Shown: piece after piece, positions 6,917 to 16,151 of the stretch
Layout: the number at the start of each line of letters is the position of its first letter
Numbering within the stretch: position 1 is the first letter of the stretch
Source: Paralcaligenes ureilyticus
GTDB taxonomy: Bacteria; Pseudomonadota; Gammaproteobacteria; Burkholderiales; Burkholderiaceae_B
DNA length: 64,000 nt
Reading direction: 5' to 3'
Assembly: GCF_004346225.1 (NCBI RefSeq)
Contig: NZ_SMAJ01000001.1
Location: forward strand, 186,001 to 250,000
Made by a program: the position numbers and the translations under genes
The notes under the pieces: generated by a model
What the model was told of the DNA's origin: nothing
What the model saw: only the letters and a program-made list of their open reading frames with translations
The model's database searches: none

Positions 6917-8593
6917 GTGGGAGACATTGATTATCAGGCGCTGGAGTTCACCTACCGGCCGCAACCGGCGCAGGCGGAAAACCGCCATCCGATTGTAATC
7001 GTCGGAGCCGGCCCCGTTGGCCTGAGCATGGCGCTTGACCTAGCCCAGCGAGGCAGCAAGGTGGTGGTGATCGATGACGACTATCGCCTCTCCACGGGAT
7101 CACGCGCCATCTGTTTTGCCAAGCGCACGCTGGACATTTGGGATCGCCTGGGAGTCGGCCAGAGCATGGTCGACAAGGGCGTTTCATGGAATGTCGGCAA
7201 GGTTTTCTTCAAAGGCGAAGAAGTCTGGCATTTCGACCTGCTGCCCGAACCGGGCCACAGGCGGCCCGCCTTCATCAACCTGCAACAGTACTATTGCGAA
7301 GGCTTTCTATACGAACACGCCGCGCAGCACCCCAACATCGAATTGCGCTGGAAGCACCGCGCCGTCGCCGTCAACGACCTGGGCAACGGGGTAGAGCTTA
7401 CGATCGAAACTCCCGACGGCCGCTATACCCTACACACCGACTGGCTCCTGGCCTGTGACGGCTCGCGCTCGCCAATTCGCAAGATGATCGGGCAAGAAAC
7501 GCACGGCCGGGTCTTTCACGACCGCTTCCTGATAGCCGATGTGAAAATGCAGGCCGAGTTCCCGACTGAGCGCTGGTTCTGGTTTGACCCGCCCTTTCAC
7601 CCCAATCAATCGGCCCTGCTGCATCGTCAGCCCGACAATGTCTGGCGCATCGATTTCCAATTGGGCTGGAATGCCGACCCGGTTGAAGAGGTCAAGCCGG
7701 AAAATGTACTGCCCCGCATCAAGGCCATGCTTGGGCCCGACGCCAAATTCGAGCTGGAGTGGGTCAGCATTTACACCTTCACCTGCGGGCGCATAGACGA
7801 GCTGCGACACGGCCGCATTTTATTTGCCGGCGATGCCGCCCATCGTGTCTCTCCCTTTGGCGCTCGTGGCGCCAACAGCGGGGTGCAGGATGCCGACAAT
7901 CTGGCGTGGAAATTGCACTTGGTCGCGCAAGGCCTGGCGCCGGACGCGCTGATCGATACCTACGCCACAGAGCGTGGCCAGGCCGCCGACGAAAACATCC
8001 TGCACTCATCGCGATCGACCGACTTTATTACGCCCAAGAGCGACATCAGCCTGCTCTTCAGAAACACGGTATTGAAACTGGCCAAGCGGTTCGAGTTCGC
8101 CCGCAAACTCGTCAATAGCGGCCGTCTGTCGAGCCCTACCTGCTACACCCATTCGGCGCTCAATACTCCCGATGCCGACAGCTTCGCCACCCTGCTGCCC
8201 CTGGGCGCCGTAGCGCCCGATGCTCCCATACTCACGAAAAACGGCGAGGACTGGTGGCTTGGGCAACTGGACGGGCGGTTTGTGCTGGCGGTATTTTGCC
8301 TGGCACAGCTGCCGCAGGCCGCCATTTTGCAAGGGCTGGCCCAATGGCAGGCCCATCCGCTCGAACCCAAAGTCGTGCTGATCCTGAGCCCGGACACGTC
8401 AGGGCTTCCCGCCCCCGGCGGATTCCAGACCGTGGTGGATCATCAATCCCTTCTGGCCAAACGCTACGATGCGCAGGACCAAAGCTGCTACCTGATTCGA
8501 CCCGACCAACACGTGGCCGCGCGCTGGCGCCACTACCACACACAGGACATCGGCGCCGCCCTGTTGCGCGCCGCCGGCATCCGTCAAGGCTAG
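6917..8593 (+). CDS. FAD-dependent aromatic hydroxylase (MhpA/PheA-type monooxygenase)
   Basis: A 558-residue class A flavoprotein monooxygenase. Dinucleotide motif IVGAGPVGLSMALDLAQRG near residue 28, the DG motif LLACDGSRSPIRKMIG near residue 180, and the GD motif ILFAGDAAHRVSPFGARGANSGVQDADNLAWKL near residue 300 are all present; a thioredoxin-like C-terminal domain follows, as in phenol hydroxylase and MhpA. It probably hydroxylates an aromatic acid that feeds into homogentisate, for instance 3-hydroxyphenylacetate-type substrates, but the substrate is inferred from context. Start is a GTG at 6917, with GGGAGC six bases upstream. It is followed seven bases later by the DUF2783 gene. Confidence 0.87.
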   Translation: MGDIDYQALEFTYRPQPAQAENRHPIVIVGAGPVGLSMALDLAQRGSKVVVIDDDYRLSTGSRAICFAKRTLDIWDRLGVGQSMVDKGVSWNVGKVFFKGEEVWHFDLLPEPGHRRPAFINLQQYYCEGFLYEHAAQHPNIELRWKHRAVAVNDLGNGVELTIETPDGRYTLHTDWLLACDGSRSPIRKMIGQETHGRVFHDRFLIADVKMQAEFPTERWFWFDPPFHPNQSALLHRQPDNVWRIDFQLGWNADPVEEVKPENVLPRIKAMLGPDAKFELEWVSIYTFTCGRIDELRHGRILFAGDAAHRVSPFGARGANSGVQDADNLAWKLHLVAQGLAPDALIDTYATERGQAADENILHSSRSTDFITPKSDISLLFRNTVLKLAKRFEFARKLVNSGRLSSPTCYTHSALNTPDADSFATLLPLGAVAPDAPILTKNGEDWWLGQLDGRFVLAVFCLAQLPQAAILQGLAQWQAHPLEPKVVLILSPDTSGLPAPGGFQTVVDHQSLLAKRYDAQDQSCYLIRPDQHVAARWRHYHTQDIGAALLRAAGIRQG

Positions 8594-8600
8594 CTCCACC

Positions 8601-8807
8601 ATGACTACGCTAAACATCCAAAACAATTTTGCCGCCCCCGATGACTTTTACGAGCATCTTATCGACGCGCACCGCGACCTCAGCACAGAACAAAGCCACG
8701 CCATGAATGCCGCGCTGGTTCTGCTTCTGGCCAATCATATCGGCGATCTGGGCGTGATTGACGATGCGCTGCAAAAAGCGCGCGATACCGTACAGAACGG
8801 CGGGTAA
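8601..8807 (+). CDS. DUF2783 small protein
   Basis: A 68-residue acidic protein with the DUF2783 pattern ([15 protein letters not shown] near 13-27, then [14 protein letters not shown] near 36-49). Members of this family are found beside flavin monooxygenases and hmgA in betaproteobacteria; the function is unknown. Its start lies seven bases after the hydroxylase stop, so translation of the two is likely coupled. No catalytic residues or membrane segments are visible; it could be a partner or stabiliser of the hydroxylase. Confidence 0.8.
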   Translation: MTTLNIQNNFAAPDDFYEHLIDAHRDLSTEQSHAMNAALVLLLANHIGDLGVIDDALQKARDTVQNGG

Positions 8808-8863
8808 TCATTACTCTCGTCGACGGCAAACGACCCACCCAGATCCAAAAGGAGCCCAGCCGC

Positions 8864-10165
8864 ATGAGCACACTTCACTATCAAACCGGATTCGGCAATC
8901 ACCTGGCCACCGAGGCGCTGCCCGGCGCCCTGCCCGTGGGCCGCAACTCGCCGCAGGTCTGCCCTTACGGACTTTACGCAGAACAGCTGTCGGGCACCGC
9001 CTTCACGGCGCCGCGCGCCGACAACCGCCGCTCCTGGCTATACCGGATCCGGCCCGCCGCCGCACAACAGCCGTTCGAGCCTTGCGAGGACATCACCGAC
9101 TGGAACAATGCCTTCGGCGATGGCCCCGTCACACCCAACCAGTTGCGCTGGGATCCGCAGCCTGTACCCACGCAGCCCACCGACTTCATCCACGGCATAC
9201 GCACCTGGGCCGGCCATGGCAGCCCGGATGAGCACGCCGGCGTCAGCATCAATCTGTACGCGGCCAACCGCTCCATGCAGGACAGCTACTTCTACAACGC
9301 CGACGGCGAAATGCTGATCGTGCCCCAGGAAGGCCGCCTGCGCCTGGCCACCGAACTGGGGCTGATCGATATCGAGCCCTGCGAGATTGCCGTTATCCCG
9401 CGCGGCGTGCGCTTTCGCGTTCTTCTGCTCGACTCCAGCGCTCGCGGCTATTTGCTGGAAAACTTCGGCGCCCCCCTGCGCCTGCCCGAGCTCGGCCCTA
9501 TCGGTTCGAACGGCCTGGCCAATGCGCGCGACTTCCAGACTCCGGTTGCCTGGTACGAAGACATCGACGGCGATTTCACCCTTTATGCCAAATTCACGGG
9601 CGGGTTCTGGCTAGCCCGCATCGATCATTCGCCTCTGGACGTCGTGGCGTGGCACGGCACCCACGCACCGTATAAATATGATTTACGCCGTTTCAACACC
9701 ATAGGGTCGGTCAGCTACGACCACCCCGACCCTTGTATCTACACCGTGCTCACTTCCCCCTCCGACACGCCGGGCACGGCAAACGTGGACCTTGCCATTT
9801 TCCCGCCGCGCGTGCTGGCGGCAGAAAACACCTTTCGCCCACCGTGGTTCCATCGCAATGTAGCGAGCGAGTTCATGGGGCTTATACAGGGCGTGTACGA
9901 CGCCAAGGCTGAGGGATTCTCGCCCGGTGGAGCCAGTCTTCACAACTGCATGATGCCGCACGGCCCCGACACTGAAACGTTTGAAAAGGCTTCGAAGGCC
10001 GATATCAGCCAGGCGCAGTACATTCGCAATACCATGGCCTTCATGTTCGAGACCCGTCGCGTCATACGCCCGAGCCCCATGGCGCTGGCTTCATCCACAC
10101 TGCAAAGCAACTATCATCAGGCCTGGCAAGGGTTGAAGAAGCACTTCAACCCGGCCAAAGCCTAA
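8864..10165 (+). CDS. hmgA: Homogentisate 1,2-dioxygenase
   Basis: Opens the ring of homogentisate to 4-maleylacetoacetate using Fe(II) and O2, the central step of tyrosine and phenylacetate-type catabolism. At 433 residues it has normal length. The start [24 protein letters not shown], then [22 protein letters not shown] and the iron ligands in [15 protein letters not shown] and [15 protein letters not shown] are all present. AAAGGAG lies just upstream of the ATG. It is followed 18 bases later by fahA, so the two form the core of the operon. A maleylacetoacetate isomerase gene is not in this window. Confidence 0.98.
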   Translation: MSTLHYQTGFGNHLATEALPGALPVGRNSPQVCPYGLYAEQLSGTAFTAPRADNRRSWLYRIRPAAAQQPFEPCEDITDWNNAFGDGPVTPNQLRWDPQPVPTQPTDFIHGIRTWAGHGSPDEHAGVSINLYAANRSMQDSYFYNADGEMLIVPQEGRLRLATELGLIDIEPCEIAVIPRGVRFRVLLLDSSARGYLLENFGAPLRLPELGPIGSNGLANARDFQTPVAWYEDIDGDFTLYAKFTGGFWLARIDHSPLDVVAWHGTHAPYKYDLRRFNTIGSVSYDHPDPCIYTVLTSPSDTPGTANVDLAIFPPRVLAAENTFRPPWFHRNVASEFMGLIQGVYDAKAEGFSPGGASLHNCMMPHGPDTETFEKASKADISQAQYIRNTMAFMFETRRVIRPSPMALASSTLQSNYHQAWQGLKKHFNPAKA

Positions 10166-10183
10166 ACATCAGGATCACTCATC

Positions 10184-11506
10184 ATGTCGCCGCTAAACGA
10201 AACCCACGACCCCAGGCTGCAAAGCTGGGTTGAATCGGCCAATGTCGAAAACAACGGCTTTCCCATACAGAATCTGCCGTTCGCCATTTTCCGGCCGCGC
10301 GCGGGCACGCAGAACTTCCGCCCCGGAGTAGCCATCGGCGACAAAATCGTCGATCTGGCCGCTCTGGCGCAGAAAACACCGTTTTCAGGCAAGGCCGCAC
10401 AAGCGCTGGCGGCCTGCAAAGGCTCGCGCCTGAATGCACTGATGGGACTGGGCCACGAGCATTGGTCGGCCCTGCGCCTGGCGCTGTCCGGCGCCCTGCG
10501 CGCAGGCGCTGCCGAACAAGGCCTGATCGAGCCCATGCTGATCCGCCAGTCCGAGGCCGAATTCGACGTGCCCGCACAGATCGGCGACTACACCGACTTC
10601 TACATCTCCATTCATCACGCCACGGCCGTGGGCAAGCTGTTTCGCCCCGACAACCCGCTGCTGCCCAATTACAAGTGGCTGCCCATTGGCTACCACGGCC
10701 GCGCCTCGAGTATTGGCGTGTCGGGCCAGGCATTCCACCGGCCTGTGGGCCAGACCCGCCCCGCGGCCGAAGGCGCAAGCCCCGGCTTTGGCCCGTGTCA
10801 GCGCCTGGACTACGAACTGGAGCTGGGCGTTTTCGTGGGGCAAGGCAACACGCAAGGCGAACGCATCAACATTGCGCAGGCCGAATCCCACGTATTTGGG
10901 CTATGCATTCTCAACGATTGGTCGGCACGCGACATACAAGCCTGGGAATACCAGCCGCTGGGTCCGTTCCTGGCCAAGAACTTTGCCAGCACCATATCGC
11001 CGTGGATCGTCACGCTCGAAGCACTGGCGCCCTTTCGCCTTCCGTTCACGCGCGCCGCCTCCGACCCGCAACCGCTGCCCTATTTATCTTCCACCGAAAA
11101 CTCCGCAACAGGCGCCTTCGACATCGGCCTGGAGGTGCGGATCACCACCGCGCAGTCGCGCGCCGCGGGCGCCAAACCCGCCTTGCTTGCGCAAAGCAAC
11201 TTCAAGGATGCCTACTGGAATATTGCGCAGCTTCTGGCCCACCATACGGTCAACGGCTGCAACCTGCAAGCGGGCGATATGCTGGGCACCGGAACGCTGT
11301 CAAGCCCTGGCCCCGATCGGGCGGGATCATTGCTGGAACTGAATCAGGGCGGCAAGAATCCCGTTAAATTGCCATGGGGAGAGCAACGCGTCTTCCTGCA
11401 GGACAACGATGAGATCATCTTGCAAGCCCGGTGCGAGAAACCCGGCTACCCGACGATAAGCCTGGGTGAATGCGCCGGCACTATTCTGCCCGCCAAGCCT
11501 ATCTAG
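10184..11506 (+). CDS. fahA: Fumarylacetoacetase
   Basis: Hydrolyses fumarylacetoacetate to fumarate and acetoacetate, the last step of homogentisate breakdown. The 440-residue sequence shows the N-terminal FPIQNLPFAIFRP, the catalytic/metal region DYTDFYISIHHATAVGKLFRP, the metal-binding ELELGVFVG, FGLCILNDWSARDIQAWEYQPLGPFLAKNF, and GDMLGTGTLSSPGP. Normal length and motif set. It lies 18 bases after hmgA. Downstream are two inverted REP-like units, which separate it from the convergent PAP2 gene and may serve as a terminator. Confidence 0.98.
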   Translation: MSPLNETHDPRLQSWVESANVENNGFPIQNLPFAIFRPRAGTQNFRPGVAIGDKIVDLAALAQKTPFSGKAAQALAACKGSRLNALMGLGHEHWSALRLALSGALRAGAAEQGLIEPMLIRQSEAEFDVPAQIGDYTDFYISIHHATAVGKLFRPDNPLLPNYKWLPIGYHGRASSIGVSGQAFHRPVGQTRPAAEGASPGFGPCQRLDYELELGVFVGQGNTQGERINIAQAESHVFGLCILNDWSARDIQAWEYQPLGPFLAKNFASTISPWIVTLEALAPFRLPFTRAASDPQPLPYLSSTENSATGAFDIGLEVRITTAQSRAAGAKPALLAQSNFKDAYWNIAQLLAHHTVNGCNLQAGDMLGTGTLSSPGPDRAGSLLELNQGGKNPVKLPWGEQRVFLQDNDEIILQARCEKPGYPTISLGECAGTILPAKPI

Positions 11507-11560
11507 CAGGGGCGGCCCTCGCGGCCGCCTGTTGACGGGAATGGTGTCTATTGGCGGGAA

Positions 11561-11632
11561 TGGCACCCACAAGGGGTGCCGCTACAAAAACGTACTGGTC
11601 GCGCTTGTAGCGGCACCCCTTGTGGGTGCCAT
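11561..11632. repeat. REP-like inverted pair between convergent genes
   Basis: A minus-oriented unit (11561-11586) and a plus-oriented unit (11606-11632), both with the stem GGCACCC/GGGTGCC, face each other with 19 bases between. The second is followed by a T-rich stretch (TTCTTTTTC). A separate GC-rich palindrome (about 11512-11530) lies just after the fahA stop. The arrangement suits a bidirectional terminator between fahA and the convergent PAP2-methyltransferase gene. Confidence 0.85.
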
Positions 11633-11648
11633 TCTTTTTCCCCGCCTT

Positions 11649-13004
11649 CTACGGCAAATGCATCAACACCGGAAACCACCCCGAAGACTGCGCCCACTCG
11701 ATCAATTCAAACAAGGGCACGGCCAGGAAATAGGGGCTGGCGTCGCGCACGGTGTTCCATAGGCCCGATACCGAAATCGTCAGCTCGTCCGGGCCGGTCC
11801 AGTTGGAAAAACGCGGTCCGAAACGCGGCACCTTGCGGCAATATTCGCTGAACTTGGCGCCGAAGACCTTGCGCAGCAAACGTTCTTCTTCGTCAATCAC
11901 ATTATTGAATACCGCGTACACGAACAAGGCCAGGATGGGGCCCAAAAGCACGCTGCCCGACTGCGCACCTATGCCGACCACTGCCGCCATGGAAAACCAA
12001 TAGAGCGGATTGCGGCTGATCGAGTAAGGCCCCTGGTCTATCAGCTCGGCGCCCTTGCGCCCGCCCAGATACAGCATGCACCAGCAACGGCCCAGCAAGG
12101 CCACGAGAATCAACGCCAGACCCACCCATTCGACTGTCTGGTGCACCCAGGAATCGCCCGGCCAGGACGAAGCCAGAAACGGCAACAGGCATACGAACAA
12201 CACACCGTAGGCGGTCAACGTATTGCGCCGCCGGACCTGGACGATAGACAGGTGCTTCCAGATTTCGTCGAGCGTGTAATCGGCCGTGTCCGTCGATGCC
12301 TTGCGGTGACGCGTCACGATCAGAGGGTAAAAAAGCAGGCTGCACAACAACCATGCAAGCGCCGCCGACCAAACGGTCTGGCTTAAAAAATGCGCGCCCT
12401 GGCTAATCCGCAAAAATCCAAACAACAGCCCTGCCGCAACGGCCAAAGCCAGGCCGCACCAGCGCAGGCGGGGCCAATTGAGCGCCCAGCCGGCAAAGTA
12501 CAAGCCGAACAGGGAATAGCCCACCACCGCGTGATTGCTGGGCAAGGCCCCGCCCGAGGGAACGCCGCCCAAGGCCCAGAACGATTGAGGTAGCTGATCG
12601 AGCCCGCCAAACAGCGTCAGGTTGAATGGCCGCGGCAAAGCGGTGCCGTGCTTGAGCGCCCACACCAATGTTGGCGCCAGCAGAAACACGGCAAACAGAG
12701 TCCACAACACGGCCCGGCACGTGGCCGATTTACGGCGGGCGCGCAACGCCGCCACGCCGGTGGCCACAACGAGCAGCGGCGCCAGCACCCATACAACCAA
12801 GTTGCTGACAGCAGCGATCAAGCCCTCGTGGCGCAAAGGGAAGGTATGGGTGGTCGCGTCGAAAAACCGGGCCGCCACCGCCATATCAAGGCTGGAATAT
12901 TCAATGCGGTAGGCCAGCCAACCCAACAACAGGGAGACACCGATAATCTGCGTCAGGACATAAAAAAAAGAATTCCGATAATACATATCGGTCGCTTGAG
13001 GCAT
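11649..13004 (-). CDS. PAP2 phosphatase fused to an isoprenylcysteine-methyltransferase-like membrane domain
   Basis: A 451-residue multi-spanning membrane protein with two enzyme domains. Residues about 10-230 are PAP2-like: K118 to RP126 fits KxxxxxxRP, PSNH at 155-158 replaces PSGH, and R199...H205 matches the third motif, although the usual Asp after the His is Gln209. Residues about 260-400 resemble the ICMT/PEMT family: GPYSISRNPLYW at 325-336 and EEERLLRKVFGAKFSEYC at about 372-389. A lipid phosphatase plus lipid methyltransferase role is inferred. The ORF extends 37 codons upstream, but AAAGGA eight bases before the ATG at 13004 favours this start. It is convergent with fahA. Confidence 0.75.
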   Translation of the reverse strand: MPQATDMYYRNSFFYVLTQIIGVSLLLGWLAYRIEYSSLDMAVAARFFDATTHTFPLRHEGLIAAVSNLVVWVLAPLLVVATGVAALRARRKSATCRAVLWTLFAVFLLAPTLVWALKHGTALPRPFNLTLFGGLDQLPQSFWALGGVPSGGALPSNHAVVGYSLFGLYFAGWALNWPRLRWCGLALAVAAGLLFGFLRISQGAHFLSQTVWSAALAWLLCSLLFYPLIVTRHRKASTDTADYTLDEIWKHLSIVQVRRRNTLTAYGVLFVCLLPFLASSWPGDSWVHQTVEWVGLALILVALLGRCWCMLYLGGRKGAELIDQGPYSISRNPLYWFSMAAVVGIGAQSGSVLLGPILALFVYAVFNNVIDEEERLLRKVFGAKFSEYCRKVPRFGPRFSNWTGPDELTISVSGLWNTVRDASPYFLAVPLFELIEWAQSSGWFPVLMHLP

Positions 13005-13133
13005 GAACACATTCCTTTGAAAGGCCGGCGGCGCGCCCAAAGCTGCGACGCATCGATCACATATAAACCGGCTAAGCGCCGTAGCATACTGCGCTTGCCG
13101 CGAATTGGGCATCAAAAATTACGTAATTGGAAA

Positions 13134-14546
13134 TTAATTCAGCACCTTGCCCGGATTCATCAGCCCTTGCGGGTCCAATGCCTGCTTGATCCGCTTCATC
13201 AAGGCCAGCTCCAGCGGATCTTTATACCGAGGCAAGAGGTCGCGCTTTAACTGCCCTACCCCGTGTTCGGCGCTGATCGACCCGCCAAAGCGGTGGACGC
13301 TGTCAAACACCAGTTCATAAAGCTCATCCTGGCGCGCGAGCAGCTCTTTTTCGGTGCAAGCTTGGCCGCAGGCAACGTTGTAGTGCAGATTGCCGTCGCC
13401 CAAATGGCCGAAAATCACATGCTGCACGCCCGGCATACGGGCCTGCAGCGCGGCGTTGGTGACCTCAACAAATTCGGCCATCCTCGATACCGGAATCGAA
13501 ACGTCGTTTTTGATGCTTTTGCCGAACGCCTTTTCCGCCAGCGGGATGCTTTCACGCAAATGCCATAGTGCCTTGCTTTGGGTGATGCTTTCGGCAATGA
13601 CGGCGTCAATGACCAGGTTTTCGTCGAGAGTCTGACTGACAATGGCTTCGAAACGTTCCCGGGCGTGCTGGGCGCTTTCGCTATCGGACAGTTCCAGCAA
13701 GGTATACCAGGGCAGTTTGGCCGAATCGCCCTCGAACGGAATACGCTGCTGCGGATAACACTGGACGACCCCGTGCAAGCACACGCCGCCAATCAATTCG
13801 AAACCCGTCAGGCTGGCGCCAAAGCCCTTGCGCGCGGCCGCCAGGACGGCGACGGCGTCGCTCACCGAAGCCATGCCCAGCAAGGCCGTGCATTGTGCGA
13901 CGGGCAAAGGATACAGCTTGAGCGTAGCCGCCGTAATAATGCCCAGAGTCCCTTCGCTTCCTATGTATAAATCGCGCAAATCGTAACCGGTATTGTCCTT
14001 GCGCAAGCCACGCAGGCCGTGCCAGATATCGCCCTGGGCCGTCACGACCTCGAGTCCCAGCACCAGTTCGCGCGTATTGCCATAACGCAGCACCTGCGTG
14101 CCGCCGGCGTTGGTGCCCAGGTTGCCGCCCACCGTGCAGCTTCCCTCCGCCGCCAGGCTTAGGGGAAACAGACGATCGGCATTGCGCGCGGCTGTTTGCG
14201 CCGCTTGCAGTATGCAGCCCGCCTCAACCACCATCGTATCGTTGTCGACATCGACGCTACGCACCTGATTCATGCGCGTGAGGGACAATACGATAGCCGT
14301 GCCGCTGGAGTCGGGGGTTGCGCCCCCGCACAAACCGGTGTTTCCGCCTTGCGGCACGATGGGGGTCTTGCTGGCCGCACACCACTTGACGACATCGGCA
14401 ACCTCCTGGGTGGAACCCGGCCTGACTACGGCCAGCGCCCGCCCCTCGTAGCGTCCACGCCAATCATTCAGATACGGCTCGGCCTGGGTTCCAGTCAATA
14501 CATGGGAAGCGCCCACTATTCGAATCAATTCATTCAATGCCGTCAT
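13134..14546 (-). CDS. FAD-binding oxidoreductase, GlcD/D-2-hydroxyacid dehydrogenase type
   Basis: A 470-residue flavoprotein of the PCMH/VAO superfamily. The FAD-binding loop is PIVPQGGNTGLCGGATPD (about 65-82), followed by LAAEGSCTVGGNLGTNAGGTQVLRYG and GSEGTLGIITAATLKLYPLP; the C-terminal domain ends with SAEHGVGQLKRDLLPRY and ALDPQGLMNPGKVL, typical of D-lactate, glycolate and D-2-hydroxyglutarate dehydrogenases. The iron-sulfur subunit seen with glycolate oxidase is absent, so a single-subunit D-2-hydroxyacid dehydrogenase (reducing an electron carrier) is most likely. The exact substrate is open. Divergent from manB. Confidence 0.88.
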   Translation of the reverse strand: MTALNELIRIVGASHVLTGTQAEPYLNDWRGRYEGRALAVVRPGSTQEVADVVKWCAASKTPIVPQGGNTGLCGGATPDSSGTAIVLSLTRMNQVRSVDVDNDTMVVEAGCILQAAQTAARNADRLFPLSLAAEGSCTVGGNLGTNAGGTQVLRYGNTRELVLGLEVVTAQGDIWHGLRGLRKDNTGYDLRDLYIGSEGTLGIITAATLKLYPLPVAQCTALLGMASVSDAVAVLAAARKGFGASLTGFELIGGVCLHGVVQCYPQQRIPFEGDSAKLPWYTLLELSDSESAQHARERFEAIVSQTLDENLVIDAVIAESITQSKALWHLRESIPLAEKAFGKSIKNDVSIPVSRMAEFVEVTNAALQARMPGVQHVIFGHLGDGNLHYNVACGQACTEKELLARQDELYELVFDSVHRFGGSISAEHGVGQLKRDLLPRYKDPLELALMKRIKQALDPQGLMNPGKVLN

Positions 14547-14720
14547 CGATATCTCGCCGCGCCTGGCGGCGCTTTACTTTCAAAGCGCTATTTTAATCAT
14601 GTTCAGATAGGCGAGGCCTGCCGCGAAAATCACGCCGTGCGGCCCGTGCCGCATGCACACCGCCAATCCGCGATAATGTGTACTGTTCTTTTCTCTGATT
14701 TCCAAGGAAATACATTGGCG

Positions 14721-16151
14721 ATGCTTTCACTTCCCGCTGCGGTATTCAAGGCCTACGACATTCGCGGCACTGTGCCCGAACAGCTCAATTCCGCCTTTGC
14801 GCATGGCCTGGGCCTGGCCCTGGCGCAACAGGCGCGCGCGCAAAACATACCGGCCCTGGTGGTCGGATACGACGGACGCCTGAGCAGTCCCGAACTGGCG
14901 CACGCGCTGCAGGCGGGATTGATGGAAGGCGGCATCAACGCCATCGATCTTGGAATGGTGCCCACGCCGCTGGTGTATTTCGCGGCGCATACACAAAAGA
15001 CGGGTTCGGGCGTTGCCATTACCGGCAGCCATAATCCGCCCAATTACAACGGCTTCAAGATGATGATGGGGGGAAAGACGCTGCATGGGGAGGGGGTCCA
15101 GGCGCTTAAGGGAATCATGGAAGGATTGCCTGCGTTGGGTTCTGCGGGGGGGGAGGTGGGGCGGGGGCGCTGGCACCCACAAGGGGTGCCGCTACATAAG
15201 GGCACACGACAGACTTTGAGCCTGATCGACACGTATATTCAACGCATCAGCGCCGATGTGAAGCTGGCCAGGCCCATGAAGATCGCGATCGACTGCGGCA
15301 ATGGCGTGGGCGGCGCGGTGGCGCCCCGGTTGTTTGCCGCATTGGGTTGCGAGGTCGATACGCTCTTTTGCGAGGTTGACGGCCATTTCCCAAATCATCA
15401 TCCCGATCCGGCCGACCCGCACAATCTGCAAGATCTTATCCAACACGTAAAAAACAGCGACTGTGAGCTGGGGCTGGCCTTTGACGGCGATGCCGACCGA
15501 CTCGGCGTCGTCACCAAGAGCGGCGAAATCATCTGGCCCGACCGGCAGCTGATTCTGTATGCGCGCGATATCTTGCGACGCGTACCGGGTTCGACCATTA
15601 TCTTCGACGTGAAATGCAGCCGCCATGTTGCCCGTGCCATTGAACAGGCAGGCGGTCGGCCCTTGATGTGGCAGACCGGACATTCGATGATCAAGGCCAA
15701 GCTGGCCGAAACCGGCGCTCCGCTGGCCGGCGAAATGAGCGGCCATATTTTCTTCAAGGAACGCTGGTTCGGCTTTGATGACGGGCTGTATACCGGCGCC
15801 CGGCTGCTTGAAATCCTGTCGCGTCATGACAACCCCTCGGCCACGCTGGAGGCGTTGCCACAGGGTATTTCCACGCCCGAACTCAAGCTGGAGATGAGCG
15901 AAGGCGAGCCGCACGCGCTCATCAAACGCCTGCAAAACGAGGGGAAATTCCCATCGGCGCAAAGCATCAACCCCATAGACGGGGTGCGCGCCGAATACGC
16001 CGACGGTTTCGGGCTGGCCCGAGCCTCGAACACCACTCCCGTGGTGGTACTGCGTTTCGAAGGCGATACGCGCGACGCCTTGCGGCGCATCCAGGCCGAA
16101 TTTCGCCAGGCCCTATTGGCGCTCGCGCCCACTGTGACGCTGCCCTTTTAA
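14721..16151 (+). CDS. manB: Phosphomannomutase/phosphoglucomutase with an in-frame palindromic repeat
   Basis: Interconverts hexose 1- and 6-phosphates for nucleotide-sugar synthesis (AlgC-type). Residues include the N-terminal FKAYDIRGTVPEQL, the phosphoserine loop VAITGSHNPPNYNGFKMMMGG near 100-115, the metal loop AFDGDADRLGVV near 253, the sugar loop GEMSGHIFF near 335 and RASNTTPVVVLRFEG near 435. The start is the ATG at 14721 (TTG at 14715 has better Shine-Dalgarno spacing, so it could also be used). Around residues 136-157 lies a non-homologous insert, [20 protein letters not shown], encoded by a G-rich tract and a REP-like unit (15171-15196). It falls at the boundary of domains 1 and 2 in the family fold. 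The stop codon shares TTAA with the convergent glycosyltransferase gene. Confidence 0.93.
   Translation: MLSLPAAVFKAYDIRGTVPEQLNSAFAHGLGLALAQQARAQNIPALVVGYDGRLSSPELAHALQAGLMEGGINAIDLGMVPTPLVYFAAHTQKTGSGVAITGSHNPPNYNGFKMMMGGKTLHGEGVQALKGIMEGLPALGSAGGEVGRGRWHPQGVPLHKGTRQTLSLIDTYIQRISADVKLARPMKIAIDCGNGVGGAVAPRLFAALGCEVDTLFCEVDGHFPNHHPDPADPHNLQDLIQHVKNSDCELGLAFDGDADRLGVVTKSGEIIWPDRQLILYARDILRRVPGSTIIFDVKCSRHVARAIEQAGGRPLMWQTGHSMIKAKLAETGAPLAGEMSGHIFFKERWFGFDDGLYTGARLLEILSRHDNPSATLEALPQGISTPELKLEMSEGEPHALIKRLQNEGKFPSAQSINPIDGVRAEYADGFGLARASNTTPVVVLRFEGDTRDALRRIQAEFRQALLALAPTVTLPF
15146..15153 (+). repeat. G8 homopolymer tract in manB
   Basis: Eight consecutive G residues, followed closely by GGGG and GGGGG runs, lie just upstream of the REP unit inside manB. 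A one-base change would shift the frame and remove the last two thirds of the enzyme. Confidence 0.8.
15171..15196 (-). repeat. REP-like unit inside manB
   Basis: A complete minus-oriented unit with stem GGCACCC/GGGTGCC and intact head (CGCTACA on the plus strand). Read on the plus strand in the manB frame it encodes WHPQGVPLH. It is the same sequence as the intergenic copies, so it is an inserted repeat carried as coding sequence. Confidence 0.92.

Noticed and set aside
14196-14720. 175-codon upstream extension of the manB frame
   Set aside because: It overlaps the start of the divergent GlcD-like gene on the other strand and has no family match; the ATG at 14721 fits the family N-terminus.
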